The notes under the pieces: generated by a model
The model's input: only the letters and a program-made list of their open reading frames with translations
Databases searched by the model: none
Told to the model about the DNA's origin: nothing
Shown here: positions 62,543-64,000 of the stretch, in pieces
Numbering within the stretch: position 1 is the first letter of the stretch
Layout: each line of letters opens with the position of its first letter
Program-made: the position numbers and the translations under genes
NCBI GenBank assembly: GCA_050013875.1
Contig: JBEKEK010000025.1
Span: forward strand, 1 to 64,000
Source of the DNA: Trebonia sp050013875
GTDB taxonomy: Bacteria; Actinomycetota; Actinomycetes; Streptosporangiales; Streptosporangiaceae
Direction of reading: 5' to 3'
DNA: 64,000 nucleotides

Positions 62543-63307
62543 ATGCCACCTGTGAGCGGGCCCGTCGCCAGCCCGGTGGCTGATGCGGCCGCGCGGACTT
62601 CAGCGGCAGGCACTGCCCGGTTGCTCGCCGCCTGGTGCACGGGCTCGCCGCTGCCCGAGGCTGCGGACCGGCGCTGCGAAGGAGTGGCCGACCTCGCCGC
62701 GCGCCGGGCGCGGGTGTCGCAGTCGCTATTCTTCACCGACCGCACCACGGCTGCGCTCATCGAGGACCATGACTACGATCCGGGGCCGCGCGGTCTGCCC
62801 GAGGACACAGAGTTGATCTACGACGGCGCGAATGCCTATCTCCAGGTAGGCGGCCGCTGGACGGGCTTCTTCCTGGCCGATCCCGGCGGCCCGCGCGGGC
62901 CTAATGACCCGCTATGGCCGCTGGACGCCCTGTTCGGTGCGAGCGATGACGCCGTGGAGATCGGATCGGAGGCCGTCCGCGGCGTGCCCGCCACGCGCTA
63001 CCGCCTCACCGTCGACCTGGCCCGAGCGGACGCCGCGCTGCCGGCCGGGGTGAGCGTGCCATCCGGGCCGTACCGCTCGCTGCGCGCGCTGCCCGCCGAG
63101 GTATGGCTGGATGCGGCTGGCCTCGCCCGCCGCGTTTCGGTGAACTCCGAGCCGACCGCCGCCACGGATGCGCAGGTCTGGTCGATCGTCGAACTGTGGG
63201 ATTTCGGTGTGGCCGCCGATATCACGCCGCCCGGTCCCGATGGGGTCCTGCCGCCCGCCGAGGCCTACCACCTAGCCGAAGAGGACCCGCCCGAGCGGGA
63301 TCTCTGA
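62543..63307 (+). CDS. Hypothetical protein, LppX/LolA-like fold suspected
   Basis: 254 residues. No signal peptide or lipobox is apparent at the start (MPPVSGPVASPVADAAARTSAAG). The middle and end (LIYDGANAYLQVGGRWTGFFL, RYRLTVDLARAD, LPAEVWLDAAGLARRVSVNSE, VWSIVELWDFGVAADITPPGP) follow the strand pattern of LppX/LprG-like half-barrels that carry lipids or drugs, but without export this may be a cytoplasmic variant. Not otherwise recognised. Isolated from neighbours by about 170 bp on the left. Confidence 0.6.
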   Translation: MPPVSGPVASPVADAAARTSAAGTARLLAAWCTGSPLPEAADRRCEGVADLAARRARVSQSLFFTDRTTAALIEDHDYDPGPRGLPEDTELIYDGANAYLQVGGRWTGFFLADPGGPRGPNDPLWPLDALFGASDDAVEIGSEAVRGVPATRYRLTVDLARADAALPAGVSVPSGPYRSLRALPAEVWLDAAGLARRVSVNSEPTAATDAQVWSIVELWDFGVAADITPPGPDGVLPPAEAYHLAEEDPPERDL

Positions 63308-63370
63308 CCCAACCGGAGCCGGGCGCAATCCGGAGGCAACATGGCAGCTCTGCGGTGAGGACAGCGATCG

Positions 63371-63805
63371 TTAGAGCGCGGAGCGCTGGTGGCAGTAGTC
63401 GTGCGCCGAGCCGAACAGCAGGCCGGCGACAGCGCAGGCCGACATGAAGATGCCAGCGGCGATGAACAGACCGATAGGTGCTATCAGGTAATAGCCGTCG
63501 AGCGCGAATACCCACGCTCCGAAGATCGCCAGTCCCAGGAACGCTATGAAGGTCTCCTGGGCGATGACCCAGATGCGCGCCCGTTCACTGCCGCGCCGGG
63601 GCAACAGCACGCCCAGCACCCACGACAGGGCTGCGAAACCGAAGAGCACTGCGCTGATCAGGTCACCGGCGGGCACCCGGGCCGAGAGGCACAGGGAAAC
63701 CACTCCGAGCGCGGCCCAGATCCCGCCCTGAGACCACAGCAGGGCGCTGATCGCGACGATAGAGAACGGCGCGCGCAAAGCGGCCGAAAGATGCTCCTCC
63801 GTCAT
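63371..63805 (-). CDS. Small four-helix membrane protein
   Basis: 144 residues with about four hydrophobic helices (FSIVAISALLWSQGGIWAALGVVSLCLSA, ISAVLFGFAALSWVLGVLLP, WVIAQETFIAFLGLAIFGAWVFAL, LIAPIGLFIAAGIFMSACAVAGLLFG) and a short polar C-terminus. Not recognised beyond a generic actinobacterial integral membrane protein. Its ATG overlaps a TGA of an open frame running in from the right edge, suggesting it is the second gene of a pair. Confidence 0.65.
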   Translation of the reverse strand: MTEEHLSAALRAPFSIVAISALLWSQGGIWAALGVVSLCLSARVPAGDLISAVLFGFAALSWVLGVLLPRRGSERARIWVIAQETFIAFLGLAIFGAWVFALDGYYLIAPIGLFIAAGIFMSACAVAGLLFGSAHDYCHQRSAL

Positions 63806-64000
63806 GACATCACCATAAACCGCTCACTCTTCGGCAGAGTCCCCGGGGATGTCAGCATAAGTCTCTGGCCAGCCGGCCAGCTGTTTGTCATCGGAGTTGA
63901 GGCAAGTTCGCTCGATCAGGCGAACTCGCTCCAGAACGGGACCATCGGCGGCGGTGTCCAGGCTGCGCTGATCACCACTCCCGAGCCGCTGAATTCGCTG
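63802..64000 (-). CDS. Possible 3' end of a gene entering from the right edge
   Basis: The minus strand is open for the last 199 bp and reads LDTAADGPVLERVRLIERTCLNSDDKQLAGQRLMLTSP, ending in a TGA that overlaps the next ATG (ATGA). Overlap of this kind is typical of real operons. The plus strand is also open here (VIGVEASSLDQANSLQNGTIGGG), so the assignment is uncertain. Confidence 0.3.

Overview
This window is the replication-origin neighbourhood of a high-GC actinomycete chromosome. The evidence is the core gene order (pcnA, DUF6049, murJ, pseudokinase, sigM, anti-sigma-like gene, trxB, trxA, then parB/parA, rsmG, jag, yidC, yidD, rnpA, rpmH, dnaA, dnaN, recF, dciA-like, gyrB, gyrA, DUF3566, tRNA-Ile, DLW-39 gene and tRNA-Ala), several TTTCACGTGAAAC parS sites, a mycothiol-type maleylpyruvate isomerase homologue and an F420/flavin PPOX protein. 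The order resembles Streptomyces, but there is no gnd between dnaN and recF, no Nudix gene after pcnA, and parB is flipped against parA. It is therefore probably another filamentous actinobacterial lineage; I cannot name the species.

Layout. 1-10.9 kb: tRNA 3'-end maturation, envelope genes (DUF6049, the lipid II flippase MurJ, a membrane pseudokinase with a discoidin-like outer domain), the SigM ECF sigma factor with a membrane anti-sigma-like partner, and thioredoxin reductase/thioredoxin. The pseudokinase is a separate gene here and not a MurJ fusion. 11-15 kb: a maleylpyruvate isomerase-like gene, an acetyltransferase, a threonine-aldolase-like gene, two parS sites and parB. 15.7-20.6 kb (minus strand): parA-rsmG-jag-yidC-yidD-rnpA-rpmH, a tightly packed set for segregation, ribosome maturation and membrane-protein insertion. 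20.6-33 kb (plus strand): DnaA boxes, dnaA, the main DnaA-box cluster, dnaN, recF, dciA-like, gyrB, parS, gyrA, DUF3566 and tRNA-Ile.

33-45 kb is transitional: the DLW-39 gene, a HAD-like hydrolase, a Fpg/Nei glycosylase, tRNA-Ala, a CelD/FemAB-type acetyltransferase, small membrane proteins (DUF3040, DUF1622), a MarR gene and VOC gene, a Tat-exported SnoaL-like double domain, a large EAL-TM-GGDEF cyclic-di-GMP protein and a secreted beta-helix protein.

45-64 kb is accessory DNA with visible gene decay: a SnoaL gene with an internal deletion, a truncated PPOX gene, an SDR/alpha-beta hydrolase chimera, a UTRA fragment abutting an oxidoreductase, and a frameshifted gene. It also holds small regulator/target pairs with clear palindromic operators. 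Two loci stand out as possible conflict systems. One is a Ser/Thr kinase-CHAT protease fusion followed by a Trypco2-like protein (47.5-50.9 kb). The other is a RelA/SpoT-fold nucleotide-pyrophosphokinase-like protein overlapped by a small acidic partner (61.1-62.4 kb).

Other notable points: murJ's natural start and its body lie in different frames across a repeat-rich N-terminus; a degenerate parS is written into the coding sequence of parA; and short tandem duplications sit at the 3' ends of several genes.
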